DNA of 64,000 nt, taken from NCBI RefSeq assembly GCF_001613085.1, contig NZ_BDBR01000008.1, positions 186,001 to 250,000 of the forward strand. Direction: 5' to 3'. Position 1 is the first letter of the stretch. The number at the start of each line of letters is the position of its first letter. This DNA comes from Nocardia salmonicida NBRC 13393. GTDB taxonomy: Bacteria > Actinomycetota > Actinomycetes > Mycobacteriales > Mycobacteriaceae. Below, in pieces: positions 27,551-35,506 of the stretch. The translations under genes were made by a program, and so were the position numbers. The notes below the pieces were generated by a model. The model worked only from the letters and a program-made list of their open reading frames with translations, was not told the origin of the DNA and did not search any database.

Positions 27551-28593
27551 AGCGACACCAACTTCTTACGACGCACCAGGGCGATGAAGAACGGCGCGCC
27601 GATCGCGGCCAACATCACCCCGACCTGGAGTTCACCGGGCCGCGCGATCACCCGTCCGACGACGTCGGCGACGAGCAGCAGCAGGCCGCCGAGCAGCCCG
27701 GAATAGGGGATCAGCCACTTGTTGTCCGGTCCGGTGATGGTCCGCGCCATGTGCGGAACCACCAGCCCCAGAAACGCGATCGGCCCGATCGCCGCGGTCG
27801 CCCCGCCGCTGAGCAGCACCACCGCGAACAGGCCGAAGGCCCGCGCCCGGGTGACGTCGACGCCGAGTCCGCGGGCGACATCGTCACCGAGGCTCAGCAG
27901 ATTCAGGCTGGGTGCCGCGGCCACGGCCATGCCGACGCCGACCACCAGAAACGGCAGAACCTCCCAGAACACTTCCGCTTCGCGCCCGGCCACATTGCCG
28001 ACCACCCAGAACCGATAGGTATCGAGCGCCGCGTTGTCGAGCACGATGATCGCGTTCGTCATCGCCTGGAGGAAGGCGGTCACCGCCGCGCCGGCCAGGA
28101 TCAGGCTCAGCGGACTCGCCTTGCCCCCGCCGATCGAGGAGACTCCGAACACGATCACCCCCGCGATCGCCGACCCGGCGAAGGCGAACCAGATGTATTG
28201 CGCGGGTGCGGTGAACCCGAACAGGAAGATGCTCAGCGCCGCGAGAAAACCGGCGCCCGCATTCAGTCCTAACAATCCGGCATCAGCGAGCGGATTCCGG
28301 GTATACCCCTGGATGAGCGCGCCCGCGACGCCCAACGCCACTCCGGCGAACAGGGCCAATGCGGTGCGCGGCAGACGCAGCTCACGCACGATTTCCTCGG
28401 CGGTGGAGCGGGCCGGGCAGTGGAACGGGCCGCCGACGCAGCCGAGGGCGTGTGTGACGGCGTCGAACACCGTGGTGGGTGCGAGCGAGCGGGTGCCGAT
28501 GGCAATGCTCGCCACCACCGCCACGGTGAGCAAGACAACGAGCAGCAGAAGCCCGGTCAGACGACGACGTCTGACGGTGCCAGGGTGGATCAC
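27547..28593 (-). CDS. FecCD-family iron-siderophore ABC permease
   Basis: A 348-residue permease, first gene of the iron operon. Motifs: LRLPRTALALFAGVALGVAGALIQG, NPLADAGLLGLNAGAGF and the coupling loop GPIAFLGLVVPHMAR. It pairs with the following permease to form the channel. The start is GTG 28593, 45 bp downstream of the iron box at 28639-28657, which would allow repression when iron is plentiful. Confidence 0.93.
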   Translation of the reverse strand: MIHPGTVRRRRLTGLLLLVVLLTVAVVASIAIGTRSLAPTTVFDAVTHALGCVGGPFHCPARSTAEEIVRELRLPRTALALFAGVALGVAGALIQGYTRNPLADAGLLGLNAGAGFLAALSIFLFGFTAPAQYIWFAFAGSAIAGVIVFGVSSIGGGKASPLSLILAGAAVTAFLQAMTNAIIVLDNAALDTYRFWVVGNVAGREAEVFWEVLPFLVVGVGMAVAAAPSLNLLSLGDDVARGLGVDVTRARAFGLFAVVLLSGGATAAIGPIAFLGLVVPHMARTITGPDNKWLIPYSGLLGGLLLLVADVVGRVIARPGELQVGVMLAAIGAPFFIALVRRKKLVSL

Positions 28594-28638
28594 GGCGACG
28601 AACTTCTCCTGCCTCGAAACCGGACATGACTTGTGAAG

Positions 28639-28657
28639 TCTGGTAAGCCTAACCTAT
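28639..28657. promoter_or_regulatory. IdeR/DtxR-type iron box
   Basis: On the minus strand the 19-mer ATAGGTTAGGCTTACCAGA matches the consensus TTAGGTTAGGCTAACCTAA at 15 of 19 positions. It lies between the divergent permease operon and the FhuF-like gene and could control both. Confidence 0.75.
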
Positions 28658-28703
28658 GTTCCGAGACATCATCGTCACGGGAACCAACGTTCGAGGAGGT
28701 TCG

Positions 28704-29402
28704 ATGTCCGAGCCCGTCACCACCGCCACTTCCCGCACCACCGCCGTGTTCGACCGCGCCTGTGCCAGGTTGCAATCGCTGCAACCCGAGCATCCGCGCG
28801 TGTATGCCGTCGCGGCGATGAGCGGGCAGGGCAAACGGCGATGGTGGCATGTGCCCAACGGGCTCTCGGAGGGCCGCGTCGAACTGATGTACCGACGTCA
28901 CGCCGCGGAAATGATCAATGACGAGATCGCCGCCGAAGTGGTGGCCACCGCGCTCATCCACGCCGTCGCGGGTCGGGTCACCGCCCTGTTCGTCATGGAC
29001 GCGCAGGCCTGGGACCCCGGCCGCGACAACCTGTGGATCCACCACGACAACGACGGCGGCATCGACTGGGCGGGGTTGACCGACACCAGGATTCGCGTCG
29101 TCGACTGCGACCCCGAACCCGGCGCGGTCGCCTTCCCCTGCGAAGCCGCCATGGCGGTCTGGCTCGCCCACCGCTGTGCCTCCTCGCTGATCCCGTTGCA
29201 GTCGGTTCTCACCCGCTGCTCCGGTCTGCCCGCTCGCCGTTTCTGGACCCTGGTCGGTGAATCCATCATCGGCGCAGCGACTTACGTCCCCGATCTGGCG
29301 CGCGCCGACGTGTCCGCGGGGGCGCGGCGCGGACAACTCCTGCTCGGCGCGTTCGAGGAAGGCGGCCTCCCGGTTCGCCGCAGCAGTTGCCTGCAGCGCT
29401 GA
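28704..29402 (+). CDS. FhuF-like iron-associated protein (tentative)
   Basis: A 232-residue soluble protein. The overall pattern and the final GLPVRRSSCLQR resemble the C-terminus of FhuF/IucA-IucC-like ferric reductases, where a CC...CxxC cluster binds [2Fe-2S]. Here only one cysteine of the first pair remains and the chain stops at once, so an iron-sulfur cluster of the usual kind is not possible. ATG 28704 has GAGGAGG 4 nt upstream. The divergent iron transporter and the shared iron box support a role in iron use, perhaps siderophore handling. Confidence 0.55.
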   Translation: MSEPVTTATSRTTAVFDRACARLQSLQPEHPRVYAVAAMSGQGKRRWWHVPNGLSEGRVELMYRRHAAEMINDEIAAEVVATALIHAVAGRVTALFVMDAQAWDPGRDNLWIHHDNDGGIDWAGLTDTRIRVVDCDPEPGAVAFPCEAAMAVWLAHRCASSLIPLQSVLTRCSGLPARRFWTLVGESIIGAATYVPDLARADVSAGARRGQLLLGAFEEGGLPVRRSSCLQR

Positions 29403-29437
29403 CGAGAGCGCTACTCGGACAGGCGATCACCAGGGTT

Positions 29438-30475
29438 TCATGGTAGGCCGAGGGCTGTCGCCATCATCGGCCATGAGGCGTGGAGGTCGTCCTCCCAATA
29501 GCCCCAGGAATGAGTGCCGGTCGGGCGGATATTGTAGGTGATGTTCGTGCGGCCGAGTTCTCGCGTCCGCTGTGCCAGATTCGCCGTGCAATAGGCCGTC
29601 GCGGCTTCGATGCCGCCGCCGACGAGCATCTGATTCGTCAGAATCGACGTCGGGTTCTTGCCGCTGATGTGCACGCGCGGATTCGACAGCGTGTCGTGTG
29701 GACCCGGCAATCCGGTGCCCGCGGAGATGTAGATCGGAATATTCGGCAACCGATGGGCTTGCACGTAGGGATCGTGCTCGCGCCATGCGGCGTCGTTATC
29801 GGGACCCCACATGTTCTCGGTGTTCCCGCCGCCCATCCGCACCACGAGGGAGACGAAGGCGCGGCCGATCGGATCGCTGGTCATCGCGCAGCCGCTGTAG
29901 GCGGAGACGCTGCGGTACAGCTCGGGCGCCTGGATCGCGAGATCGAGGACCGAGGTTCCCGCCATCGAGATACCGGCCAGGGAATTGACGCCGTTCGTGC
30001 CGAAGGCCGCGTCGATCACGGGCGGCAGCTCCTCGGTGAGGAACGTCGTCCACATGTTGTTGCCGTTGTTGTCGAGGTTCTTCGCCAGGCCCGTGTCCGG
30101 TCGCCGCCAGTCGGTGTAATAACTGAACGCGCCTTCCATCGGGATGACGACATTGACATGCTTGTCGGCGAAGAACCCGCCGGCATCGGTCTGACCCGGC
30201 CAATTGGCCGAATCCTCGCCGCCGCCCGCGCCGTTGAGCAGATACAACGTCGGTGCGGGCGTCGAGGTGTCGCTCGGCTGCAGCACCCGCAACGCGATCG
30301 TGCGATCCATCGCGGGGGAGTAGACGCTGATGTCGGCGACCCGGTCGGCCTGCGTCCGGCTCACCAGCCGCGCGCCGGGGGCGGCCGATGCCGTGGCGTC
30401 TACGAAGACGGGCGTCGAGGCGACTGCCACGGCACAGACGGCCGAGATGATCGCGCGGAGCATTACGTTCTTCAT
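29438..30475 (-). CDS. Secreted antigen-85-like mycolyltransferase/esterase
   Basis: A 345-residue exported protein with a signal peptide (residues 1-32, ending ATASAA). It has an alpha/beta-hydrolase fold of the Ag85/esterase D type: LYLLNGAGGGEDSANW, the nucleophile in AGISMAGTSVLDLA, the PDNDAAWREHDPY region, and the histidine in GTHSWGYWEDDLHASWP. Ag85 enzymes transfer mycolates onto trehalose or arabinogalactan outside the membrane. This is one of the best signs that the host makes mycolic acids. It is single, convergent with the FhuF-like gene. Confidence 0.9.
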   Translation of the reverse strand: MKNVMLRAIISAVCAVAVASTPVFVDATASAAPGARLVSRTQADRVADISVYSPAMDRTIALRVLQPSDTSTPAPTLYLLNGAGGGEDSANWPGQTDAGGFFADKHVNVVIPMEGAFSYYTDWRRPDTGLAKNLDNNGNNMWTTFLTEELPPVIDAAFGTNGVNSLAGISMAGTSVLDLAIQAPELYRSVSAYSGCAMTSDPIGRAFVSLVVRMGGGNTENMWGPDNDAAWREHDPYVQAHRLPNIPIYISAGTGLPGPHDTLSNPRVHISGKNPTSILTNQMLVGGGIEAATAYCTANLAQRTRELGRTNITYNIRPTGTHSWGYWEDDLHASWPMMATALGLP

Positions 30476-30649
30476 CGTGTTGCGAGCCTGTTCAGGTGGT
30501 CATTACCGGCGGTTTCGAATGTGATCCCGGTAACTTATCTCCCGCCGGGGAAGTGTGGCAAGCTGGTGTTTCACTCTTCCGCTCTGTATCCGAGTGACGT
30601 ATCTCCGCGCCATTCGGTCCGCGACGCTGTCGATCCTCCTCGGGTCGCC

Positions 30650-30674
30650 TACTGCATTGCCGAATGCGGCAGTA
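30650..30674 (-). terminator. Hairpin downstream of the mycothiol-family gene
   Basis: GCATT/AATGC (30654-30658, 30663-30667) around GCCG, flanked by TACT (30650-30653) and AGTA (30671-30674) with a GGC bulge, forms a hairpin 23 bp after the isomerase-like gene. No T tract. The remainder of 30476-30649 shows no gene and should hold the Ag85-like promoter. Confidence 0.4.
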
Positions 30675-30696
30675 CCGCTGTGTATTTCAGTGGTCA

Positions 30697-31302
30697 CTAG
30701 TTTTCGGGAGTGGTGCGGCCGGTGACGATCATGAGTAGTTCTGCGGCCGTGCCGCTGACCGTGGTACCCGCACCGGCCGTCCACCCGGTATCGGTCGCGG
30801 CGAGGGCGTATCCGGTGAGTCGAGTCCGCGCGTGAAACGGTGCCCCTCTCGTCCAGACCCGCTCCAGCGACAGCTGCGCCGCCGCCGTCGGCATCACCCG
30901 CTCGATTCCGAGCGGGACGGCGATGTCCTGCCCGTGTACCAGCAGATCCATCAGGCGGTCGATCGGTGTGGTGCCGATCGGGATGGCCCTGGAGTCGATC
31001 GTGGCGTGCAGTGCGGCGAGCAACTCGGCGGTCGATGTTCGATCGGCGAGCCGAACGGCGGTGTCGTGGATGAGACGGTCGGTATTGCCGCGAGCGCGGA
31101 TCAGGTTCACCACCAAGGAGACGATGGTGACCCGGGTGGCCAACACGAGATGGGCCACGACGTCGCGAACGCGCCACCCCTCGCACAATGTCTCGGTGTC
31201 CCACGCCGATTCGGGCAGCTCGCGCAGCAAGGCGACCAGGGTGGCGCGCTCCTCGGCCACCGCCTGCCAGATCGTGTCGTTCATCGTGTCGTGTCCGGTC
31301 AT
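30697..31302 (-). CDS. Mycothiol-dependent maleylpyruvate isomerase family protein
   Basis: A 201-residue member of the DinB-like MDMPI superfamily (TIGR03083 type). The helical bundle carries the metal-binding pattern with RVRDVVAHLV and LMDLLVHGQDIAVPLG, whose His residues and Glu/Asp bind a divalent metal. Members use mycothiol as cofactor or are uncharacterised thiol S-transferases. ATG 31302 has AAGGAGA 8 nt upstream. It is divergent from a MerR gene that probably controls it. Confidence 0.85.
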   Translation of the reverse strand: MTGHDTMNDTIWQAVAEERATLVALLRELPESAWDTETLCEGWRVRDVVAHLVLATRVTIVSLVVNLIRARGNTDRLIHDTAVRLADRTSTAELLAALHATIDSRAIPIGTTPIDRLMDLLVHGQDIAVPLGIERVMPTAAAQLSLERVWTRGAPFHARTRLTGYALAATDTGWTAGAGTTVSGTAAELLMIVTGRTTPEN

Positions 31303-31327
31303 CGTCGAGTCTCCTTCGCGTGGGCGT

Positions 31328-31355
31328 CCTCGGTACCGTAGGAGTTCCACCGAGG
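31328..31355. promoter_or_regulatory. Inverted repeat in the merR/isomerase divergent promoter
   Basis: CCTCGGT (31328-31334) and ACCGAGG (31349-31355) are inverted with 14 bp between. This is a plausible MerR-family operator in the 70-bp intergenic region. Confidence 0.45.
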
Positions 31356-31372
31356 TGGAGGTGCCAGGGAAA

Positions 31373-32368
31373 GTGACCCACATCACATATCTGACGATCG
31401 GCGAGCTCGCCGCCCGCACCGGCGTCGCGGTGCGAACGGTCCGGTACTACTGCGATGCGGGCCTGCTGGATGCGGCGCGCTCGCCCACCGGTCACCGGGT
31501 GTTCGAACCCGGTGCGGTCGATCGACTCGTGCTGTTGCGCCGGTTGCGTTCCTTCGGCATCGGACTCGCGGCGATCGAAGACGTTCTGGACGGCACCCGG
31601 TCGATCGCGGAGGTGATCACCGCCGAACGGGTCGCTGTCGACTACGAACTCGACGCACTGAACCGTCGCCGGGCGCTACTGCGCGCCGTCGAATCGGCAG
31701 CCCCCGACAGGCACAGCGAACACTTGAATCTGCTTGCCGCCGTGGTCGATCCGCGTGCTGCCCACGACGTGCTGGTCGCGTTCTGGCGCCGCCAACTCGC
31801 GCCGCTACCGACCTCGGCCATCGACGGATTCCTCAGCATGAACGTCCCCGAACTGATCGCCGACGCACACCCCGAACACCTCGTCGCTTACGCGGAACTG
31901 ATTGCCGCCGTATCGAACCCGGACATGGCCACCGCCGTGAACGACACCATCCGCCACCGCGGCACCCCCGGAACCCGCGACGAACGCCGCCTACTGTTCG
32001 ACGTAGCCGATGCCTGCGTGGCCGTCGCGCCCCTCGTCGCCGCGGGCCGCCGACCCTATCCGGGCGCGGAACTCGACCACTACGTCGGCATCCACGCCAC
32101 CGCCCGCGGACGCCGCGACACCCCGACCTTCCGCCGCCAACTCCTCACCGACGCCGCGGGTGCAGATCGCCGAGTCCGCCGATATTGGCACCTGACAACA
32201 ACTTTCACCGGTGCCGCCGTTACCACCGGCGCCGCCCAACTCTGGCTCTTCGACGCCCTGACCACCTCGGTGACGCAAAAAGGGGAGGCCGGTAGCCGGC
32301 CTCCCCTTCCTCGAAACAGAACTCAGGGAACAACTTCGACGATGTCGCCCGGTTCCAGCCACTCGTAG
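31373..32368 (+). CDS. MerR-family transcriptional regulator
   Basis: About 331 residues. The N-terminal MerR helix-turn-helix reads YLTIGELAARTGVAVRTVRYY and is followed by the wing and dimer helix; the remaining ~220 residues form a helical effector domain of unknown ligand. GTG 31373 is used; GTG 31361 adds four residues. The 3' end is odd: the frame runs through the terminator hairpin of the opposite gene and overlaps that gene by 46 bp, giving a low-complexity tail (KGEAGSRPPLPRNRTQGTTS). Confidence 0.85.
   Translation: MTHITYLTIGELAARTGVAVRTVRYYCDAGLLDAARSPTGHRVFEPGAVDRLVLLRRLRSFGIGLAAIEDVLDGTRSIAEVITAERVAVDYELDALNRRRALLRAVESAAPDRHSEHLNLLAAVVDPRAAHDVLVAFWRRQLAPLPTSAIDGFLSMNVPELIADAHPEHLVAYAELIAAVSNPDMATAVNDTIRHRGTPGTRDERRLLFDVADACVAVAPLVAAGRRPYPGAELDHYVGIHATARGRRDTPTFRRQLLTDAAGADRRVRRYWHLTTTFTGAAVTTGAAQLWLFDALTTSVTQKGEAGSRPPLPRNRTQGTTSTMSPGSSHS
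32277..32306 (-). terminator. Intrinsic terminator of the L,D-transpeptidase gene
   Basis: An 11-bp perfect GC stem (32282-32292 with 32296-32306, 3-nt loop) is followed on the minus strand by TTTTT (32281-32277). It lies 17 bp past the transpeptidase stop and inside the coding end of merR. Confidence 0.85.
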
Positions 32369-32835
32369 TGCGCCTTCGCGCCTTCCGGGGTCAAACGGAT
32401 GCAGCCGTGGGACTGCTCCTCGGTGGGTCCGATGTGATAAGCGATGTCGCCGTTGAAGAAGACCGCGTATTCCATGGGGGCGTTGTGCAGGGTGCTCCAG
32501 TGGAACGGCTTCTTGAACGCCACCTTGAACACCCCGGGGGGCGTTTCGTAGCCGGGACGGCCGTGCGACATCGGGCTGGGCCCGAAGGTGACCTTGCCGT
32601 TGTCCATCAACCACGCGTTATTGGTCGACAGTTGCAGGCACGCACGCGCTTTCTCGCTGCACGGTGCCACCACGGGCTCCGGCGGCGGCGCGGGAACGAT
32701 GGCGGGCACGCCGGGCACATCGGGCCCGCCGGGCCACAGTGGTTCGGCCTGTACGGGTGCTGCGACCGCGGCCCCGACCACGGCCACACACATCGCCGCC
32801 TGCACGGCCCACCGGGGAATACGACTACTACTCAC
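32323..32835 (-). CDS. L,D-transpeptidase (YkuD domain), exported
   Basis: About 170 residues. An N-terminal signal or anchor (RWAVQAAMCVAVVGAAVAAP) and a Pro-rich linker precede a compact YkuD domain. The catalytic motif is HIGPTEEQSHGCIRLT with the active cysteine in SHGCIR. Such enzymes make 3-3 peptidoglycan cross-links or attach proteins outside the membrane. The chain is shorter than the mycobacterial LdtMt enzymes and lacks their Ig-like domains. GTG 32835 is preferred (GAGG 10 nt upstream); an upstream start at 32889 is possible. Confidence 0.88.
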   Translation of the reverse strand: MSSSRIPRWAVQAAMCVAVVGAAVAAPVQAEPLWPGGPDVPGVPAIVPAPPPEPVVAPCSEKARACLQLSTNNAWLMDNGKVTFGPSPMSHGRPGYETPPGVFKVAFKKPFHWSTLHNAPMEYAVFFNGDIAYHIGPTEEQSHGCIRLTPEGAKAHYEWLEPGDIVEVVP

Positions 32836-33299
32836 GAAATCTTGCCTCTCTCGCCGCGCCCACCCCTGGTCGTCGTACGCCCAGAACATGAGCTTTCACC
32901 ATCGACACAAGCCTCGGAAACATAGGAGGTACAGCGATCATGGAGTATTGCGATCGTGTTGAGCAAGCCCTGGGCGCGGCTACCGGCGCGTCACATGCCG
33001 AGGATCGATTCGTGCCAGCGCGGCGCGGTCTGACGACCCTTCAGTGACTGTGCGCGCCGGGCGTACTCGGTGACCCGGTGGTGTCGTTCGCGGACGAATC
33101 GTCGGCCGCGGAACGGCAGGGACTTGACTACTTAGGTAAGCCTGACCTACTCTGATCTCGGCGTACGGATGAGCCGGTGGTCCCGAGGGCTGCGGTCGAC
33201 TCCGCCATCCTGCCGCGGCGGGCTCCGTTTTCGAGCGGAGCTCGCCGCTACGTCTTACCGGCTGCCGCGCAGGTTTTCGGATGGTGTAAACCGGACCAT
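32836..33299. other. 464-bp intergenic region with no recognisable gene
   Basis: Short frames exist on both strands but none has protein-like composition or a ribosome site. The only clear signals are the iron box and promoter at 33124-33153. The transpeptidase promoter should lie in the left part. Confidence 0.6.
33124..33153 (+). promoter_or_regulatory. Iron box overlapping a promoter, upstream of the PaaI thioesterase
   Basis: TTAGGTAAGCCTGACCTAC (33132-33150) matches the IdeR consensus at 15 of 19 positions. TTGACT (33124-33129) and TACTCT (33148-33153, 18-bp spacer) make a promoter in which the box covers the spacer and -10. The first gene downstream is the thioesterase, 147 bp away. 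Confidence 0.6.
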
Positions 33300-33728
33300 A
33301 TGAGCGAAACGCCCCTGTCCCTGGCCGATGTCACCCCCGAGTTGATGACCAAGGCCAGCGAAGGCACCTTCACCGATCTCATCGGCCTGCGCTACACCGA
33401 GGTCACCCCCGACCGGGTGCGCGGTGAATGGACGGTGCGCCCGGAGCTGCACCAGCCCGCCGGTATCCAGAACGGCGGCGTCTACTGCACCATCATCGAA
33501 ACCCTCGCCAGCGTCGGCGGCGGCGTCTGGTTCGGCGAGCGTGGATCGGTCGTCGGCGTCAACAACAACACCGATTTCTTGCGCGCCGTCCGTGAGGGCG
33601 TCCTCACCGGCGAGGCCACCCCGATTCACCGCGGCCGTAGCCAGCAACTCTGGGTCGTCGTCATCACCGACGCCGATGGTCGCACTGTCGCCCGTGGCCA
33701 GGTCCGCCTCCAGAACCTCGCCGCCTAG
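33300..33728 (+). CDS. PaaI-family hotdog thioesterase (Rv1847-like)
   Basis: A 142-residue hotdog-fold protein with the PaaI pattern: LHQPAGIQNGGVYCTIIETLAS holds the active-site Gly/Asn and Glu, VGVNNNTDFLRAV the next strand. It probably hydrolyses an acyl-CoA thioester. The equivalent gene in M. tuberculosis (Rv1847) lies directly between blaI and ureA, as in this chromosome apart from the inserted genes. ATG 33300 fits the family N-terminus; the ribosome site is weak. Confidence 0.87.
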   Translation: MSETPLSLADVTPELMTKASEGTFTDLIGLRYTEVTPDRVRGEWTVRPELHQPAGIQNGGVYCTIIETLASVGGGVWFGERGSVVGVNNNTDFLRAVREGVLTGEATPIHRGRSQQLWVVVITDADGRTVARGQVRLQNLAA

Positions 33729-33807
33729 CGCCCTGGTGAGAACTTCCTTGGTGTGAACCTGTCGGTTCAATTCACTGAACGACGCTGATGACTTCCCGTG
33801 AAGCACG

Positions 33808-33990
33808 TTGTTGTCACTGTGCGCGCACTTCGTACGGGCCGATCTGAGCTCGATCGCCGAGACCCGCACCGCGATCGAATCCGTTCGGGCCGACTTCACC
33901 CGACTCGACGCTCTGGTGCTGGGCGCGCGGCATTACCGGTCCGAACGACGGGTCACGGCTGAGGGGTTCGAATGCAGATTCGGCGTTCGT
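33808..33990 (+). pseudogene. Fragment of a short-chain dehydrogenase
   Basis: A short translated stretch reads VRADLSSIAETRTAIESV, then RLDALVLGAR and RRVTAEGFE, the middle part of an SDR in which NAG has become GAR. The cofactor-binding N-terminus and the Tyr-Lys part are absent on either side. It looks like a decayed remnant between the thioesterase and the exonuclease. The remaining bases of 33729-34026 hold nothing else I recognise. Confidence 0.5.
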
Positions 33991-34026
33991 GGCGGGCCGC
34001 AGTCCACGACAGGGCGGGACTGCGCG

Positions 34027-34599
34027 TCAGTCGACGGTGGTGACCCGCCAACCACCACGGCCGAGGACATCCACGACCAGCGCGCCGATATTCCACGCGT
34101 CGTCGTCGCCACGGTGGTGCGTGCCTTCGAGGGGGATGTCGGCGATTCGCAGCGCGTGGTCCATGCCCGGTCGTCGACGCAGGTCGTAGGACTCGGCGAA
34201 CACCTGTTTGGCGTTGGTGTGCTCGGGGCCGAAGGGGTACTCGACGCCGGTCGCCGCGCACTGGGTGCGGAACTGCTTGCGGTCGTAATCGCCCCAGCTC
34301 GCCCACGGCCGCGTGCCCGCCGCGAACTCGCTCCCCAGTAGGCGGCACGCCTCACCGAACTCGACACCCTGATCGACCTGCTCCTGGGTGAGCGTGGTGA
34401 GCTCGGTGCAGAATTCGCTCACCGTGGACCGGGTCGGCCGCACGATGATCCCGTGTTTGCTCACCCTGGTTCGGGTGGCGAGATCGACCACGGTGACCCC
34501 GATCTCGATGATCTCGTTGGTCTGCCCGGCCGGTGGGTCTCCGGCCCAGCAGGTGGCTTCCACATCGACCACGTTGAGCAGGCCGGTCCATTCGTTCAT
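34027..34599 (-). CDS. DEDDh-type 3'-5' exonuclease
   Basis: A 190-residue exonuclease domain. VVDVEATCW supplies the first Asp and Glu, [13 protein letters not shown] the second motif Asp, and [13 protein letters not shown] the final His and Asp. It resembles the ERI-1/KapD branch of single-domain exonucleases acting on RNA or single-stranded DNA. ATG 34599 begins just before the fold, and a longer frame upstream lacks protein character. It is divergent from ureA with 250 bp between. Confidence 0.87.
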   Translation of the reverse strand: MNEWTGLLNVVDVEATCWAGDPPAGQTNEIIEIGVTVVDLATRTRVSKHGIIVRPTRSTVSEFCTELTTLTQEQVDQGVEFGEACRLLGSEFAAGTRPWASWGDYDRKQFRTQCAATGVEYPFGPEHTNAKQVFAESYDLRRRPGMDHALRIADIPLEGTHHRGDDDAWNIGALVVDVLGRGGWRVTTVD

Positions 34600-34729
34600 A
34601 GATGCGACGGTACGGGCGCGCGATGGTGCATTCCAGCGGATATTCGCGGGGGCGTTGGCCAAGCGGAGCGGGCGTGGCTGGCGCTCCGTCGGTGACGCGG
34701 GCGCTTTCTGGCCGAGTGATGCGCCCTTC

Positions 34730-34746
34730 GTTAACATCTCGTTAAC
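34730..34746. promoter_or_regulatory. GTTAAC direct repeat, possible GlnR box of the urease operon
   Basis: GTTAAC occurs at 34730-34735 and 34741-34746, spaced so that the AC steps are 9 bp apart (AC-N9-AC), the core of the actinobacterial GlnR consensus. It lies 104 bp before the ureA start. GlnR is the nitrogen regulator and would be a logical urease controller. Both sites are also plain palindromes. Confidence 0.4.
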
Positions 34747-34849
34747 CACCTCGGGGTCGTGCCCGGTCGTGCTCGGCGGCGGTCGCCGTGTGAACGCGGG
34801 ACGTGCCAGAATGTCGCTCACCGACCACGACCCGCCGAGGAGAGAACGC

Positions 34850-35152
34850 ATGCGCCTGTCGCCGCACGAGCAGGAACGGTTGCTGCTGAGTTATGCGGCC
34901 GAGCTGGCGCGCCGGAGGCAGGCGCGGGGGCTGAAGCTGAACCATCCCGAGTCGATCGCGTTGATCACCGATCATGTGCTCGAGGGGGCGCGGGACGGGC
35001 GGACCGTGGCGGAACTGATGTCCTCGGGGCGGTCGGTGCTCACCCGTGCGGACGTGATGGACGGGGTGCCCGAGATGATTCACGACGTGCAGGTCGAGGC
35101 GACGTTTCCCGATGGGACCAAGCTCGTCACCGTGCACCACCCGATCGGATAG
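34850..35152 (+). CDS. ureA: Urease gamma subunit
   Basis: Exactly 100 residues, the standard length of a separate gamma subunit. [32 protein letters not shown] and VHHPIG are family landmarks. With UreB and UreC it forms the nickel urease that splits urea to ammonia and carbamate in the cytoplasm. GAGGAGAG lies upstream of the ATG. It is the first gene of ureABC, 9 bp before ureB. Confidence 0.97.
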   Translation: MRLSPHEQERLLLSYAAELARRRQARGLKLNHPESIALITDHVLEGARDGRTVAELMSSGRSVLTRADVMDGVPEMIHDVQVEATFPDGTKLVTVHHPIG

Positions 35153-35161
35153 GCGACGCGC

Positions 35162-35506
35162 ATGATTCCCGGTGAATATCTCTGTGCCGAGGGCACGATC
35201 GAGCTGAACGCGGGCGCGGTGCGCGTCGAGCTCGAGGTGGTCAATACCGGTGACCGTCCCGTTCAGGTGGGCAGTCATGTGCACTTCCCGCAGTCCAACG
35301 CCGCGCTGGAGTTCGACCGCGAGGCCGCCTACGGGCACCGGCTCGATATTCCGGCCGGTACCGCAGTGCGTTTCGAACCCGGTCTGCCGCAGCGGATCTC
35401 GCTGGTTCCGCTCGGCGGAACCCGTGAGGTCCACGGCATCAGCATGAACCCGCCGGGGCAGTTGGATGCAGATAATTCACCGCGACGTCCGGAAGAGAGT
35501 CGATGA
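35162..35506 (+). CDS. ureB: Urease beta subunit
   Basis: A 114-residue beta subunit. Typical elements are [41 protein letters not shown]. It stabilises the UreC active-site flap. The last ~15 residues ([14 protein letters not shown]) are a short variable tail. The stop overlaps the ureC start by 4 bp (ATGA). Confidence 0.97.
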   Translation: MIPGEYLCAEGTIELNAGAVRVELEVVNTGDRPVQVGSHVHFPQSNAALEFDREAAYGHRLDIPAGTAVRFEPGLPQRISLVPLGGTREVHGISMNPPGQLDADNSPRRPEESR

